DNA of 64,000 nt from Acidobacteriota bacterium (GCA_019639215.1 JAHBSH010000002.1:1-64000); one strand, 5' to 3'; numbered from the stretch's first letter, positions 8,252 through 17,646 are shown. Made by a program: numbers and translations. The notes: a model not told the origin generated them from the sequence alone.

Positions 8252-8400
8252 AAAACCTCCGGACCAAATTTCTTTTCAATTGGGGAAACTTCTCATTAGA
8301 CGCAGCGAAGTAACCTTTGGTCACAATTTTTCTTTGGGAGGTCTATTGAACATCAAATATGTAGTGGCAAGAAGTAAGATTTACAGTTAAAGTAATCAGC

Positions 8401-8850
8401 ATGAGAACTGGTGACAAAGCTCCTTTCTTTTCTTTGTTTGATGGCAACGGAAATAAATGGTCCTTGGACGATCATCTTGGAAAGACCGTTGTGCTACTGT
8501 TCTATCCCGGCGACAACACGCCGGTTTGTACGGCGCAGTTATGTTCGGTGCGGGATCACTGGTCGGAGTATCAGGCGACCGGTGCTGAGGTTGTCGGTAT
8601 TTCGACCGATTCGGTGGAGTCGCACAAAGGCTTTGCCGAGAAAAACGAGTTGCCGTTAAAGCTGCTTGCCGATACAGACGGCGAGGTCTCCAAAAAGTAC
8701 GGAATGAGGTCATGGCTGCCGGGCCGCTCGGCACGCGGCGTGGTGGTGATAGATAAGGAGGGCAGGATCGCTTACAGCAAGGCCGAAGCCATCAGCCTGT
8801 TCAGACCAAAAGATGACGATGTGCTGGCGGCCATCCAAAAAGCAGGTTGA
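8401..8850 (+). CDS. peroxiredoxin, BCP/PrxQ type
   Basis: A 149-residue thiol peroxidase that reduces hydrogen peroxide and organic peroxides, in the cytoplasm. The peroxidatic cysteine is C43 in the pattern YPGDNTPVCT, with the resolving cysteine at C48 five residues later, the classic atypical 2-Cys arrangement of BCP. An R-containing motif near the C terminus (GRSARGVVVIDKEGRI) completes the active site. Length is normal. The next gene begins four bases after its stop, so the two form an operon. It is divergent from the DUF1501 gene across a 149-base gap. Confidence 0.92.
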   Translation: MRTGDKAPFFSLFDGNGNKWSLDDHLGKTVVLLFYPGDNTPVCTAQLCSVRDHWSEYQATGAEVVGISTDSVESHKGFAEKNELPLKLLADTDGEVSKKYGMRSWLPGRSARGVVVIDKEGRIAYSKAEAISLFRPKDDDVLAAIQKAG

Positions 8851-8854
8851 AAAT

Positions 8855-9493
8855 ATGGGAAAAATGATCGCGGCTTTGCTCGCAATTGTTGGATGGCTTT
8901 CGCTGATCCTGCAATTCGTTCTGCACATGAACAATCCCGTGATCCCCGAGCCGGGCACGGCGGAAAGATTTGTCAGGTTCTTCAGTTACTTTACGGTATC
9001 GACCAATATCATCGTCGCCGTCACGCTGACGGCCATTGCGTTCTTCCCACTCACAAGGTTTGGAGCGTTTTTCTCGCGGCCATCAGTGCAGACGGCCGTC
9101 GCGTCCTATATTTCTATCGTCGGCATAGTTTACAGCCTGTTCCTGCGGACGGCCTGGGATCCGCAGGGATGGCAGGCGGTTGCCGATCATCTGCTTCACG
9201 ATGCAATGCCGCTTGCATTCGTAATCTATTGGCTCGTATTCGCGCCAAAGCACGGCATCACCTGGAACGCTCCTATAAAATGGCTTGGCTATCCGGTTGT
9301 TTATATCGTGTATTCGCTCATACGCGGCTCTTTTGTATCTTGGTATCCTTATTGGTTCGTTGATGTCACGCAGCTAGGCTATTCGGCCTCGCTCAGAAAC
9401 ACGGCTTTTGTTCTCGTCGCTTTTGTGGCGATCGGTTTCATCTACGCAGGCATCGCCAAAGTGATCTCGCGTATAGCAGATACCGGAAAATGA
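8855..9493 (+). CDS. Pr6Pr-family membrane protein
   Basis: A 212-residue integral membrane protein with about six hydrophobic segments (MIAALLAIVGWLSLILQFVL; YFTVSTNIIVAVTLTAIAF; VASYISIVGIVYSLFL; AMPLAFVIYWLVF; YPVVYIVYSLI; FVLVAFVAIGFIYAGIA). The FFSYFTVSTNI and HDAMPLAFVIYW motifs are typical of the Pr6Pr family, whose function is not established. I chose the ATG at 8855 rather than an upstream in-frame start inside the peroxiredoxin gene because it begins directly at the first membrane segment. Probably cotranscribed with the peroxiredoxin. Confidence 0.82.
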   Translation: MGKMIAALLAIVGWLSLILQFVLHMNNPVIPEPGTAERFVRFFSYFTVSTNIIVAVTLTAIAFFPLTRFGAFFSRPSVQTAVASYISIVGIVYSLFLRTAWDPQGWQAVADHLLHDAMPLAFVIYWLVFAPKHGITWNAPIKWLGYPVVYIVYSLIRGSFVSWYPYWFVDVTQLGYSASLRNTAFVLVAFVAIGFIYAGIAKVISRIADTGK

Positions 9494-9536
9494 GCTTGAC
9501 CCCACAGGATATGTGCCTCCGGCAGGGAATTTTTGC

Positions 9537-9542
9537 TAGAAT
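9537..9542 (+). promoter_or_regulatory. -10-like box, possible leaderless promoter
   Basis: TAGAAT preceded by TGC (extended -10 form) lies only six bases before the ATG at 9549 and there is no Shine-Dalgarno sequence. If used, the transcript would begin at or next to the start codon. Confidence 0.45.
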
Positions 9543-9548
9543 CAAGAC

Positions 9549-9842
9549 ATGGCTTTATTTGGTGATAAATTCAAATGCGCACGCTGCGGCGAGAAGAGTG
9601 AGCCCTTGGGCTTTGTTCCGGTACCGACAGAACTGGGTCAAAAGATCTCGGAAGAGATTTGTAAGGACTGTTGGGCGGAATGGCAGAAAAAGCAGATGCA
9701 GCTGATCAATCATTTTGGGCTCGATGTATCAAACCCTGACTCGCATCAGTTTTTGTTCGACAACATGAACATCTTCTTTTACAACGAAGGCGTTGAGATC
9801 GCTCAGATCGATACTTCAAAAGAAGGCTCGGTCAATTGGTAG
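9549..9842 (+). CDS. YggX-like Fe(II)-trafficking protein with zinc-ribbon cysteines
   Basis: A 97-residue cytoplasmic protein. Its middle and C-terminal part follows the YggX pattern (FVPVPTELGQKI, then WAEWQKKQMQLINHFGLDVSNP and FLFDNMNIFFY), a family linked to iron handling and protection of Fe-S clusters from oxidation. Unlike standard YggX, which has a single N-terminal cysteine, this protein has two CxxC pairs (C10/C13 and C38/C41), one on each side of the PVPTELG segment, a likely metal-binding ribbon. It follows a peroxiredoxin operon, which fits a role in oxidative stress. The match to YggX is from motif memory, not from a search. Confidence 0.65.
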   Translation: MALFGDKFKCARCGEKSEPLGFVPVPTELGQKISEEICKDCWAEWQKKQMQLINHFGLDVSNPDSHQFLFDNMNIFFYNEGVEIAQIDTSKEGSVNW

Positions 9843-9889
9843 CTCTGAGTTAAAAGGCAAGCCGCTTACAGAACAAGGCTGCAAAAGCT

Positions 9890-10657
9890 TTATCTGCCTG
9901 CGGCCCAGCCTCCTTCTATTTCAAGAGCAGTTCCGGTGACAAACGCAGCTTCGTCACTTGCGAGATAAAGAGCCGCTGCGGCTATTTCTTCGGGTTTCCC
10001 CATTCTGCCTATCGCCTGCGTCGAGGCCATTTCTTTATACGCCTTTTCTGGGTCGGGGTATTCCGCAAGACGTGAACGAACAAATTCCGTTTCTACGCGA
10101 CCGGGACAGATCGCGTTTGCCCTGATGCCATCCAAAGCGTGATCTAGCGCGATACATTTTGTAAGCCCGACCACAGCAAATTTAGTAGTGCAGTATGCAA
10201 TGCGGTCGCGAATAGCAAGCAGGCCGCCTATTGATGCTGTATTGATGATGACGCCGTATTTACGTTCGATCATTTTCGGGATAAAGGCCTTCGTCAGGTC
10301 AAACATTCCGCGAACATTCACCGAAAACAATCTTTCCAGATCATTAGAATTAGTCGTCAAAATTGTTCCAACGTGACCGATACCTGCATTGTTCACCAAA
10401 ATATCTAGTTTCCCGTGAGCGTTGTGAATCGTACTTGCTGCACGTTCGCAATGGTCTGAAACGGAAACATCCAGCTCGATAAATTCTGCAATATTGCCAT
10501 TAGCGACGATCTCTTCCGCCACACGTTCGCCATTTGCCTTGTCGATATCGCCTACGTAAACGAGTGCACCGGCACGGGCCAGAGTATGTGCGATAGCCTC
10601 GCCGATGCCCGAACCGGAACCTGTCACCAATGCGATTTTCCCTGAAAGATCAAACAT
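9890..10657 (-). CDS. SDR-family NAD(P)-dependent dehydrogenase
   Basis: A 255-residue classical short-chain dehydrogenase. It has the nucleotide-binding TGSGSGIG (12-19), an acidic residue after the second strand (GDID) that favours NAD over NADP, NNAG near 89-92, catalytic S142, Y155 and K159, and the PGRVET segment. It is the last gene of the - strand sugar locus, 78 bases after the FAH-family gene. In non-phosphorylated 6-deoxysugar pathways an SDR oxidises the 2-keto-3-deoxy acid just before hydrolysis by an FAH enzyme, so that role is possible here. The substrate itself cannot be read from sequence. Confidence 0.85.
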   Translation of the reverse strand: MFDLSGKIALVTGSGSGIGEAIAHTLARAGALVYVGDIDKANGERVAEEIVANGNIAEFIELDVSVSDHCERAASTIHNAHGKLDILVNNAGIGHVGTILTTNSNDLERLFSVNVRGMFDLTKAFIPKMIERKYGVIINTASIGGLLAIRDRIAYCTTKFAVVGLTKCIALDHALDGIRANAICPGRVETEFVRSRLAEYPDPEKAYKEMASTQAIGRMGKPEEIAAAALYLASDEAAFVTGTALEIEGGWAAGR

Positions 10658-10735
10658 AAATACAGATCACTCCGCCGCTGATGAACATGAATTAACTAGT
10701 ACAATATTTCATCTGCGAAAACGGCTGGTTTGCGG

Positions 10736-11626
10736 CTAATTTGCACCGGTAACCGGATTGGTCAACACACCAAGCCCCTCGATCTCAACTTCGCAGACAT
10801 CACCATCCTTTAGATAAACAGGCAGTTTACGTGCAAAACCGACACCGGGCGGCGTACCTGTGGCAATGATGTCGCCCGGCTCAAGCGTTATCGAACGAGA
10901 CAGAAATTCTATCAATTCGGGAATGCGAAAAATCAACTCCGCTGTCGTTGAATCCTGCATAGTTTCACCATTTAGACGAAATTTTATTGAAAGATCGTGC
11001 GGATCGGCGATCTCGTCTTTTGTCACAGCATATGGCCCAAGCGGGGCGAAGGTGTCGCACGATTTTCCTCGCTGCCATTGTCCGTCTGCAAACTGAAAAT
11101 CGCGTGCTGAAACATCGTTGCAATTGGTATAGCCAAAAACGTAATCCATTGCGTCAGCCGCAGAAACATGCTTTGCACGTCGGCCGATTATTACGGCAAG
11201 CTCAGCTTCAAAGTCCGTCTGCTCGCTGCCTTGAGGAATCACGATCTCCTCTCCGTAGCCAATGACACTCGTGACAAACTTTGAAAAGATGATAGGCGAG
11301 GTTGGGATATCCATCCCACTTTCTATAGCGTGGTTGCGGTAGTTCAAACCTATACAAATAACTTTTCCGGGTCGTGGTATAGGCGACGCGAGAAAGACCT
11401 CATCAATATGAAAGGTTTGCAATTGGCCGGTATTTGCCAATGCTTCAGCCGCGGGTGTAACAAAATCAGTCTCCAGATCGTAACACCGCAGGATCTCAGA
11501 CGATGTCAGGCCGAGCGGCAAAACAGACGGTGTCAGATCGGCTATCACATCTTCTGCGATCATTCCGCCAATACGAAAATGCGTCGGCCTTTCGGAATAC
11601 TCTTCGTTAAAAACAACTAATTTCAT
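10736..11626 (-). CDS. fumarylacetoacetate-hydrolase-family enzyme
   Basis: A 296-residue cytoplasmic enzyme. The N-terminal ~80 residues form the small domain; the catalytic domain has GLNYRNHA, PIIFSKF, DFEAELAVIIGR (acidic metal ligands), CNDVSARDFQF, KSCDTFAPLGP and a closing DIIATGTPPGVG. The family cleaves or dehydrates 2,4-diketo or 2-keto-3-deoxy acids using Mg or Mn. Its start lies directly after the stop codon of the upstream gene, so the two are translated from one mRNA. With the SDR and the enolase-family dehydratase nearby, a 2,4-diketo-3-deoxy-aldonate hydrolase giving pyruvate and a hydroxy acid is the most economical guess. Confidence 0.85.
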   Translation of the reverse strand: MKLVVFNEEYSERPTHFRIGGMIAEDVIADLTPSVLPLGLTSSEILRCYDLETDFVTPAAEALANTGQLQTFHIDEVFLASPIPRPGKVICIGLNYRNHAIESGMDIPTSPIIFSKFVTSVIGYGEEIVIPQGSEQTDFEAELAVIIGRRAKHVSAADAMDYVFGYTNCNDVSARDFQFADGQWQRGKSCDTFAPLGPYAVTKDEIADPHDLSIKFRLNGETMQDSTTAELIFRIPELIEFLSRSITLEPGDIIATGTPPGVGFARKLPVYLKDGDVCEVEIEGLGVLTNPVTGAN

Positions 11627-12985
11627 TTACTTTTCAAGCCCTTCTATTGGAACCCACACAAATCTTGGCCTATAAAAATCAGCATAGATAGAATCGCCCG
11701 GTTTTGAACCGAAGGGAAGATTGCTGTTGTATGAGATCAAAAGCTTTCCGTCCTCGGTAAACTGCGGATGCATATGCGGATTATAGACACTGAGGCCGCT
11801 TTGCAGGCTTTGATCAGCCGTCATGCCCTGAAATTTTTTAAGTCCGGCGGTCGGCGTCGTGTAAAACTTGTGTTTTGTGCTGAACGGACCTTGCGGTTGG
11901 CATGCAGAATACAGATAGAGATCGCGCCACTCAGAGTATCCCTTTCCCGTATCGAACGTGACCATCACAAAGGTTGGCTTTCCATTTATATTCAGGCGTC
12001 TGATCGTCAGCTCATCGCTGATGCTGTCTTCTGCGGGTATCAGTGACTTTCTTTTACCTAAATTCTTGTTCCATTTTGAACCGTCCCATGCGGTCCAGTT
12101 CTTCAGATCGGTTACGCCCTCCAAACCTTTCTTTGCATCTACCTTTGCAATGTAGAGCTTTTTATATTTATTGGCGACGGCAACGTTCGATTTGACGGCA
12201 TCCGGTATCTCTCCTTCGTTCCTCATTCCGTAGATGTATAGGTCTTTTTTGCCGTTTGCTTCATCCATCCATAACGAAATACCCCAAACCGCTTCATCCG
12301 TTTTGTTTTTTAGATCAACGATCTTTTCCAGTTCAAGCGTTTCGGCGTCCATCTGAGCGATAGCTTGCCCGCGATATTTTATCCAAAAGGTTTTGTCGAA
12401 CGGGCGTCCAACGCTCCACTCATTTAGAAATATCCATATCTTTTTCTTACCGTTGACATCTATCAGCATTGGATCACCAAGCCAATACATTGCGTTCTGG
12501 TCATCGGTCTTTGGATGAAAGAATGCTGTCGAGTATCCATTTTTATCTTTTGGGCCGGTGAGCGTTCTGTGGGTTTTCCCATCCTTTGAGCGGACAACAA
12601 TGCTGTTGTAAACATAGTGAATATGCTCCGGTGCAGGACCGCATATCGGCGGCAGGCAGTTTGGCCTACGCATCCTAAGGCCGTTCTCGTTCAAATAGAT
12701 GCGGCCGTCGCCCGGTTTTTCTGGATATTCGGCAATAAAAGAATCGGAAAAGAAAAACGCCGTATCCCCATTTGGCAGCAGCAGCGAAACGGTCGTGTCA
12801 GCACCTGTAAGCGTCGGACCATCTGCAACTGCTAGGCCTTTGCCTGGCTCGTTCATGGTAAAATCTGCGTTCCACTTTTCAGCGACCTCTCCGTTGCCAA
12901 CCTTGATCTCACATTGAGGAAAGACCGCGATCGTGCTTATTGCCGACAAGGCCAATAACAAAAATATCCTATTTAATAAATTCAT
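11627..12985 (-). CDS. secreted protein, possible beta-propeller glycan-active protein
   Basis: A 452-residue protein with a signal peptide (LFLLALSAISTIAVFPQ). It has regularly spaced strands with FSDSFIAEYP, MYWLGDPMLID, KIWIFLNEWS, DLYIYGMRN and LLISYNSN, resembling five-bladed propellers of glycosidase-like secreted proteins. I cannot name a family; DUF4185/DUF5005-like proteins have a similar look. It lies between the enolase gene (10 bases away) and the FAH gene (no gap), so it belongs to the sugar locus and may act in the periplasm or outside on the glycan. Function is inferred from position only. Confidence 0.5.
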   Translation of the reverse strand: MNLLNRIFLLLALSAISTIAVFPQCEIKVGNGEVAEKWNADFTMNEPGKGLAVADGPTLTGADTTVSLLLPNGDTAFFFSDSFIAEYPEKPGDGRIYLNENGLRMRRPNCLPPICGPAPEHIHYVYNSIVVRSKDGKTHRTLTGPKDKNGYSTAFFHPKTDDQNAMYWLGDPMLIDVNGKKKIWIFLNEWSVGRPFDKTFWIKYRGQAIAQMDAETLELEKIVDLKNKTDEAVWGISLWMDEANGKKDLYIYGMRNEGEIPDAVKSNVAVANKYKKLYIAKVDAKKGLEGVTDLKNWTAWDGSKWNKNLGKRKSLIPAEDSISDELTIRRLNINGKPTFVMVTFDTGKGYSEWRDLYLYSACQPQGPFSTKHKFYTTPTAGLKKFQGMTADQSLQSGLSVYNPHMHPQFTEDGKLLISYNSNLPFGSKPGDSIYADFYRPRFVWVPIEGLEK

Positions 12986-12995
12986 AGATCGTGTA

Positions 12996-14255
12996 TCAGT
13001 AAGCTATTTCAGGCATGCTGGTATCCTTGGGATCTGCCCAGCGATTATTCGGAATGGTAGGCGCCCAGCCGGGTCGCAGCGGATCCTGATCGTAAGCGTA
13101 TCCGCCGAGTCGTTTATATAACTCGCTGTATTCATTAAGTTTGTCGCGGTCTAACTCCACGCCGAGTCCGGGGCCGTCCGGCACTTTGATCTTGCCGTTC
13201 TCATACTTCATCAGCCCGCCCTTGATAACATCATCGGTAAGTTGATGATAATGAGCATCAGCGGCAAAGCTAAGATTTGGGATAACTGCTCCTAGATGAA
13301 GCATCGTCGCGAGCTGGATCCCTAATTCACCCGAAGAATGAACGGCAACGCCGAGTTGGAATGTCTCGCACACACCTGCTGCCTTTACACACTGACGGAT
13401 TCCGCCCCAAAAGGTAGTGTCGAGCAAAATAACATCACAAGCCGGATCAAGAACATTCGCCGAAAGCTGTTCAAAATTTACAACCACCGTGTTTGTCGCG
13501 GTTGGGATCCGAACCATTTCGCGAACACGCCGCATCGCATTAAGACCAAAGACCGGATCTTCGAAATAGTCATTTCGAATATCCTCGATATTTTGCCCAA
13601 ACCATATCGCTTGTTCTGTTGACCACGCCGCGTTTGGATCAAAGCGAAAACTGTCACCTTTTGTCTTGTCCGTTCCTATCTCGGCTGCCAAAGCACGATA
13701 GCATTCTAGTTCGTACTCGGGATGAAAAACACCGCCTTTTAATTTATGCGATGTGAAACCATATTTTTGTTTTAGTTCCTTGGCATGGTCGATCAGTTGT
13801 TCGGCGGTGCGCACCTCGCCACGGCCGTCACGCGGATTTCCGTAACGGAAAAACAGATACGACGCGAATGGAACTTCGTCCTGAAGCTTGCCGCCGAGAA
13901 TGTCATAGACCGGAACGCCCCATTTTTTACCTATGATGTCGAGACAGGCAAATTCCAATGCAGCAAGGATCTGCGTGCGGTTGTTGTAAAGCGATGCTGT
14001 AGGATTCGCGATCTTGAAACGCATTTCTTCGATGCGTGCCGGATCGTGCCCGACAAGGTAACTTTTCATCGCACGAAAAACAGCTTCGGCAGATTCGCCG
14101 CCGCCGCCCATTTCGCCCAATCCCGTTATCCCCTCATCGGTTTCAACCTCGACGATAGTTCGGACAAAACGTCCCCAATGGCAACCGTTTGCATGACGAA
14201 GAGGTGCTTCTAATGGAACGGTAACTGTCGTCGCTTTTATATCAGTGATCTTCAT
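12996..14255 (-). CDS. enolase-superfamily sugar-acid dehydratase, glucarate-dehydratase-like
   Basis: A 419-residue cytoplasmic enzyme with an N-terminal capping domain and a (beta/alpha)7-beta barrel. Visible active-site positions: K171-L-K173 (base), D206-x-N208 and E232 (Mg ligands), a TATN segment near 252-255, D279, and H306 in VHSSGELG. The K-x-K plus H arrangement is that of the glucarate-dehydratase subgroup, which removes water from an acid sugar to give a 2-keto-3-deoxy acid. Related subgroups act on fuconate, galactonate or rhamnonate, so the substrate is open. Gene neighbours (dehydrogenases, FAH hydrolase) point to dehydration of an aldonic or aldaric acid. Confidence 0.82.
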   Translation of the reverse strand: MKITDIKATTVTVPLEAPLRHANGCHWGRFVRTIVEVETDEGITGLGEMGGGGESAEAVFRAMKSYLVGHDPARIEEMRFKIANPTASLYNNRTQILAALEFACLDIIGKKWGVPVYDILGGKLQDEVPFASYLFFRYGNPRDGRGEVRTAEQLIDHAKELKQKYGFTSHKLKGGVFHPEYELECYRALAAEIGTDKTKGDSFRFDPNAAWSTEQAIWFGQNIEDIRNDYFEDPVFGLNAMRRVREMVRIPTATNTVVVNFEQLSANVLDPACDVILLDTTFWGGIRQCVKAAGVCETFQLGVAVHSSGELGIQLATMLHLGAVIPNLSFAADAHYHQLTDDVIKGGLMKYENGKIKVPDGPGLGVELDRDKLNEYSELYKRLGGYAYDQDPLRPGWAPTIPNNRWADPKDTSMPEIAY

Positions 14256-14267
14256 ACTGGAGCCATT

Positions 14268-15188
14268 CTATTTGATGCCGTTTGCTTCGAGAAAAGGCCA
14301 GATCTCTTCAAAAGCATCTACGTATTGCTGCTTGGTGAACATTCCGTGATCGCCGCCTTTTACAGTGTGGAGTTTATTCTTTACTCCCTCTTTGTCCAAA
14401 GCCTCCTTAAGGCGAACTCCGTGAGAATAGGGCACAACGCTGTCCTTATCACCATGTATCGTTATCACCGGTGAATTGTTTTTGTTAACGTATGTCAGCG
14501 GAGAAAGTTCTTTTGCAAGTTCGTCTCGGTCACGCAAAGAGCCAAACCACATAACGGCATAATTCTTCTGATTGCTACCTTCAAGCAGATCGTTAACGTC
14601 AGTTATCCCATACCAGTTAACGACCGCAGCCGGTTTCATCTCCGGTTCACCGAACGCGGCGTCGGCAAAGCAGCGGTTGTCGAATTTGCTGTTAAAAGGC
14701 AGCATCGCTGTGATCAACGACAGATGGCCGCCGGCAGAATGGCCGGTCAAAACTATCTTGCTTGTATCAAATTTGTACTGAGCGGCGTTACGGTATATCC
14801 AGCGAAGAGCACATCGTGTGTCCTCGACCGCTCCGGGCGCGTAAGCGTCTGACACCATTCGGTATTCAACGTTAACCACACGCCAGCCTTTTTCCAGATA
14901 GGGAAGAAATTGATAGACCGCACCTTCTTTTTGCCCAAATATCCAGCCGCCTCCGTGAATATATACTACGGTCGGCGTTGGCTTATCGTTATCGCGCGGA
15001 TACCAGACATCCAGCTTGGTCACTACACCACCCGCTTTGTTATAGGCTACGTCGGGCTGCATCCAATAGCGGTCAGCGATCTCAAGCAAAACAGGCGACG
15101 TTTGGGCATCAAGATTCAAAGAGCTTAAAAATATAAATGTAAGAAGCAAAATTGGCGATGCTCTTTTGGCAGAAATTAAGAACTTCAT
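14268..15188 (-). CDS. secreted alpha/beta-hydrolase (carbohydrate-esterase-like)
   Basis: A 306-residue protein with a signal peptide (ASPILLLTFIFLSSLNLDAQ). The oxyanion motif YIHGGGW, the nucleophile elbow GHSAGG, a late Asp in HGDKDSVVP and His in GGDHGMF make the catalytic triad of the BD-FAE/hormone-sensitive-lipase-like group. In a glycan locus such a periplasmic enzyme would remove acetyl or other acyl groups from sugars. It is 12 bases upstream of the enolase gene. The 182-base gap before it holds a nested inverted repeat, so a separate transcript from the large genes upstream is possible. Confidence 0.82.
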   Translation of the reverse strand: MKFLISAKRASPILLLTFIFLSSLNLDAQTSPVLLEIADRYWMQPDVAYNKAGGVVTKLDVWYPRDNDKPTPTVVYIHGGGWIFGQKEGAVYQFLPYLEKGWRVVNVEYRMVSDAYAPGAVEDTRCALRWIYRNAAQYKFDTSKIVLTGHSAGGHLSLITAMLPFNSKFDNRCFADAAFGEPEMKPAAVVNWYGITDVNDLLEGSNQKNYAVMWFGSLRDRDELAKELSPLTYVNKNNSPVITIHGDKDSVVPYSHGVRLKEALDKEGVKNKLHTVKGGDHGMFTKQQYVDAFEEIWPFLEANGIK

Positions 15189-15204
15189 AATTAATTCTTT
15201 AAAT

Positions 15205-15334
15205 TGCCACTAACTTTAGCTAGTGGAAAGAAAGCCCAATAGAAAAGAACTTGGGATTTAGCCCAAACATCGAACATTGGGCTAAAGCCCATCAATGTAT
15301 TTGTAATTTTGCCCACCAGCTAAAGTTAGTGGCA
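15205..15334. repeat. nested inverted repeat, MITE/REP-like element
   Basis: Outer arms at 15205-15226 and 15313-15334 match at 21 of 22 positions as an inverted repeat (TGCCACTAACTTTAGCTA against TAGCTAAAGTTAGTGGCA, with one change). Inside, TTTAGCCCAA (15257-15266) pairs with TTGGGCTAAA (15277-15286). The 130-base element can fold into one long RNA or DNA hairpin with an inner stem. It is the only copy I see in the window. It lies in a gap between two genes of the same strand. Confidence 0.7.
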
Positions 15335-15370
15335 GTTCATAGAACAATTGATCACATTCTCTGGTTTAAT

Positions 15371-17620
15371 TTACCCAATTCCTATGATCGGATCTGCACG
15401 AACACCATTCTTATCGGCAACAAACCTTTTGCCCTGATAGTTGATGTTTATCAACCTCGCATTCGGGTCAAACTTGCCGAACTGCGGTTTTGACGTAATG
15501 TTTCCAAACAATCCTGCGTTGACGCCAAACAATGAATCGACGATCGGTTCAAGGTAATTACAACCGCTGACGCAGGCCCAGTCGTTGATGTAAGGCTGAT
15601 CGGACGGCGTCTTGATCGCTCCGCCGTTCGATTCGGGGCCATAAAAATCTTCGACAAAATTTGCCTGTGCATACGGGCCTTGACCTGCGCTTTTCGCAAG
15701 CCCTTTCATCCATTCGGTCGCCGTATCGACCGCACCCGCGGCAAACAATCCACTCAATGCAAGCGCCGGCCACGAGCAATAGGCTCCGTTCCACTGATGA
15801 TCCGGCCGCGTGCTGAAAGTTACGTCAAGATCTTTGGTCGAAAGAGCTCTCATCCACGTCGGCGTCTGCAGTTCGCGTTTGAAGAATTCGACCATTTCTT
15901 TCTTCTGAGATTCCGGCATAAGATCGCCGATAGTCATCAGCGTAACGCCAAAATCATAACAATGATGTACCTCATTATAATTGCCCTCAGGCAGTTTACA
16001 TTTCCAAATACCCCGACCGGGAATATAAAGCTCCAACACGCGTTTTCCTAGTTCAATGCCCTCTTTACGATAAGCTTCAGCCTTTGCCTTGTCGCCTTTA
16101 TACTCGGCAAGTTCGGCTGCAAATCTGAGGTTATGTACGTTCGCCGCATTCAAGCCGGCTACTTCGTGGACGTAACTCGATACGGCTTCAAGCAAATTAT
16201 GCACGCCGCCGTAATCAGCAAGTCCGTGTTTGTTCGTGTCCAGAGCTCGCCAATGTTCAGCGTAGGTTAGCAAGGTTTCATAAACGGTCTTGCCGTTGAC
16301 GACCTTATCCAACCAAGCTTTGTCGCCGCTCCATCTAAGGTATTCTTTGGCCATGCGCGACATCGCGTAATCATTCACCGAATACCAAGGACCGACGCCT
16401 GCTCCGGTCAAAAATTCAGTACCGAAATGTTTGTAAACGTCGAGTTTCATCCACGTTTCCATCATTCTTTTTAGAATTTCTGGATCGAGCATCGACAACA
16501 GCATTGCGCTCAAAGAGATATCCCAAAGGAACGTCGTTGTCTCCCAATATCGCGGCATCAGCGTGACGTATGTCGTGCCGTAAACCGAATGCGGCGTCGT
16601 TCGCCTGAAATACAATGCGCTCATCACCGCTGAGTGATAGATCGCTTTTACGTCATCATCGGTTGTAACCAACGTAGGTACGTGGCCGGAAAACACATCG
16701 TTGTTTGGTGTGAACGCGGCTTTGAGTTGGCGATTCCATTCGGTGGTGGTTTCGGCGGCGACTTTGTCAAAATCAGCGATGACTTTGTCGTAATATTTTT
16801 CTGCTTCGCCAAGTGTTCCGCCTAATGTGTTTACAAATATGATCGTCTTTGATTCGTTCGGAGCAAGATCAAGATCGTATGAAACCCAAGCGGTGTGGAT
16901 CTTTGTCGGTTTTGGTGAAACTCCTTGCAGCGAAAATGCCTCAGTGTGGCGAGCCTTGCAAACAACGGCATTTCGTCCACCGTCGATCGTTCTTTGATTG
17001 TCGTATTCGCCCGGCGAATAGGCGGCGTTCCATGGTTTTACGCTCTTGGTTGCTCCGCCATTGATGGCGAGTTTTATCTCCGTCTTTCGTCTTGACCCAC
17101 TGACGTTCTTTACGGTCAATTTAACGGCAACCGCCATCGTCTCAAAAGGAACGATCATCACGCTCGACAACTCAAGCCCTTTGTAAACCGAGCGGCGTTC
17201 GACACGATCCGGCTGCCAGTAAAAGTCGATCGGGTTCTTTTCCGCCGCAAAGTATTCTTCATCAACAAAAAGCACTCCGGTCAGCAATTCTCCACCCGAA
17301 CCAAGAGGGGCAACGTTCATCTCACCTTGGGCAAATGGCGGAAATGCAATGCTGCGAACCGCGGTTACGTCCATCGCCGATTGGGCACAACCCCATTGAT
17401 TTGTTAACCCCGGCCACGCAAAAAGATCCAGGAATTTATGCGTCATCTTTACAGAACGCATTGATGAGCATGTCGGTATATCAGGCAATGCCGCTGTTCG
17501 TCCCATTTGCGGTATTACACCTGTCTGCTCGGCAGCAATAGCTGTTCCTTTTAGCAATGCCGGAGCTGCAACCGCGGCGGAGATAGTTTTAAGAAAATCT
17601 CGTCGTTTGTATTTGCTCAT
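15371..17620 (-). CDS. Tat-exported six-hairpin glycoside-hydrolase-like protein
   Basis: A 749-residue protein whose first ~30 residues form a twin-arginine signal (KRRDFLK, then a hydrophobic Ala/Leu run). Residues ~60-300 are strand-rich; from ~330 on the sequence is helical with DVKAIYHSAVMSALYF, YWETTTFLWDISLSAML, a WMKLDVYKHFG stretch and repeated tryptophan-rich helices, the pattern of an (alpha/alpha)6 barrel like those of glycogen-debranching and rhamnosidase-type hydrolases. I cannot assign a GH family. It lies 26 bases after the GH38 gene, so it probably acts on the same periplasmic glycan. Catalytic acids were not identified. Confidence 0.6.
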   Translation of the reverse strand: MSKYKRRDFLKTISAAVAAPALLKGTAIAAEQTGVIPQMGRTAALPDIPTCSSMRSVKMTHKFLDLFAWPGLTNQWGCAQSAMDVTAVRSIAFPPFAQGEMNVAPLGSGGELLTGVLFVDEEYFAAEKNPIDFYWQPDRVERRSVYKGLELSSVMIVPFETMAVAVKLTVKNVSGSRRKTEIKLAINGGATKSVKPWNAAYSPGEYDNQRTIDGGRNAVVCKARHTEAFSLQGVSPKPTKIHTAWVSYDLDLAPNESKTIIFVNTLGGTLGEAEKYYDKVIADFDKVAAETTTEWNRQLKAAFTPNNDVFSGHVPTLVTTDDDVKAIYHSAVMSALYFRRTTPHSVYGTTYVTLMPRYWETTTFLWDISLSAMLLSMLDPEILKRMMETWMKLDVYKHFGTEFLTGAGVGPWYSVNDYAMSRMAKEYLRWSGDKAWLDKVVNGKTVYETLLTYAEHWRALDTNKHGLADYGGVHNLLEAVSSYVHEVAGLNAANVHNLRFAAELAEYKGDKAKAEAYRKEGIELGKRVLELYIPGRGIWKCKLPEGNYNEVHHCYDFGVTLMTIGDLMPESQKKEMVEFFKRELQTPTWMRALSTKDLDVTFSTRPDHQWNGAYCSWPALALSGLFAAGAVDTATEWMKGLAKSAGQGPYAQANFVEDFYGPESNGGAIKTPSDQPYINDWACVSGCNYLEPIVDSLFGVNAGLFGNITSKPQFGKFDPNARLININYQGKRFVADKNGVRADPIIGIG

Positions 17621-17646
17621 AGTATGTTATTCCCTTTGATCCTTTA

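Noticed and set aside
8893-9363. Second + strand frame inside the Pr6Pr gene
   Set aside because: It lies wholly inside the membrane-protein gene in another frame, and its translation has no recognisable pattern.
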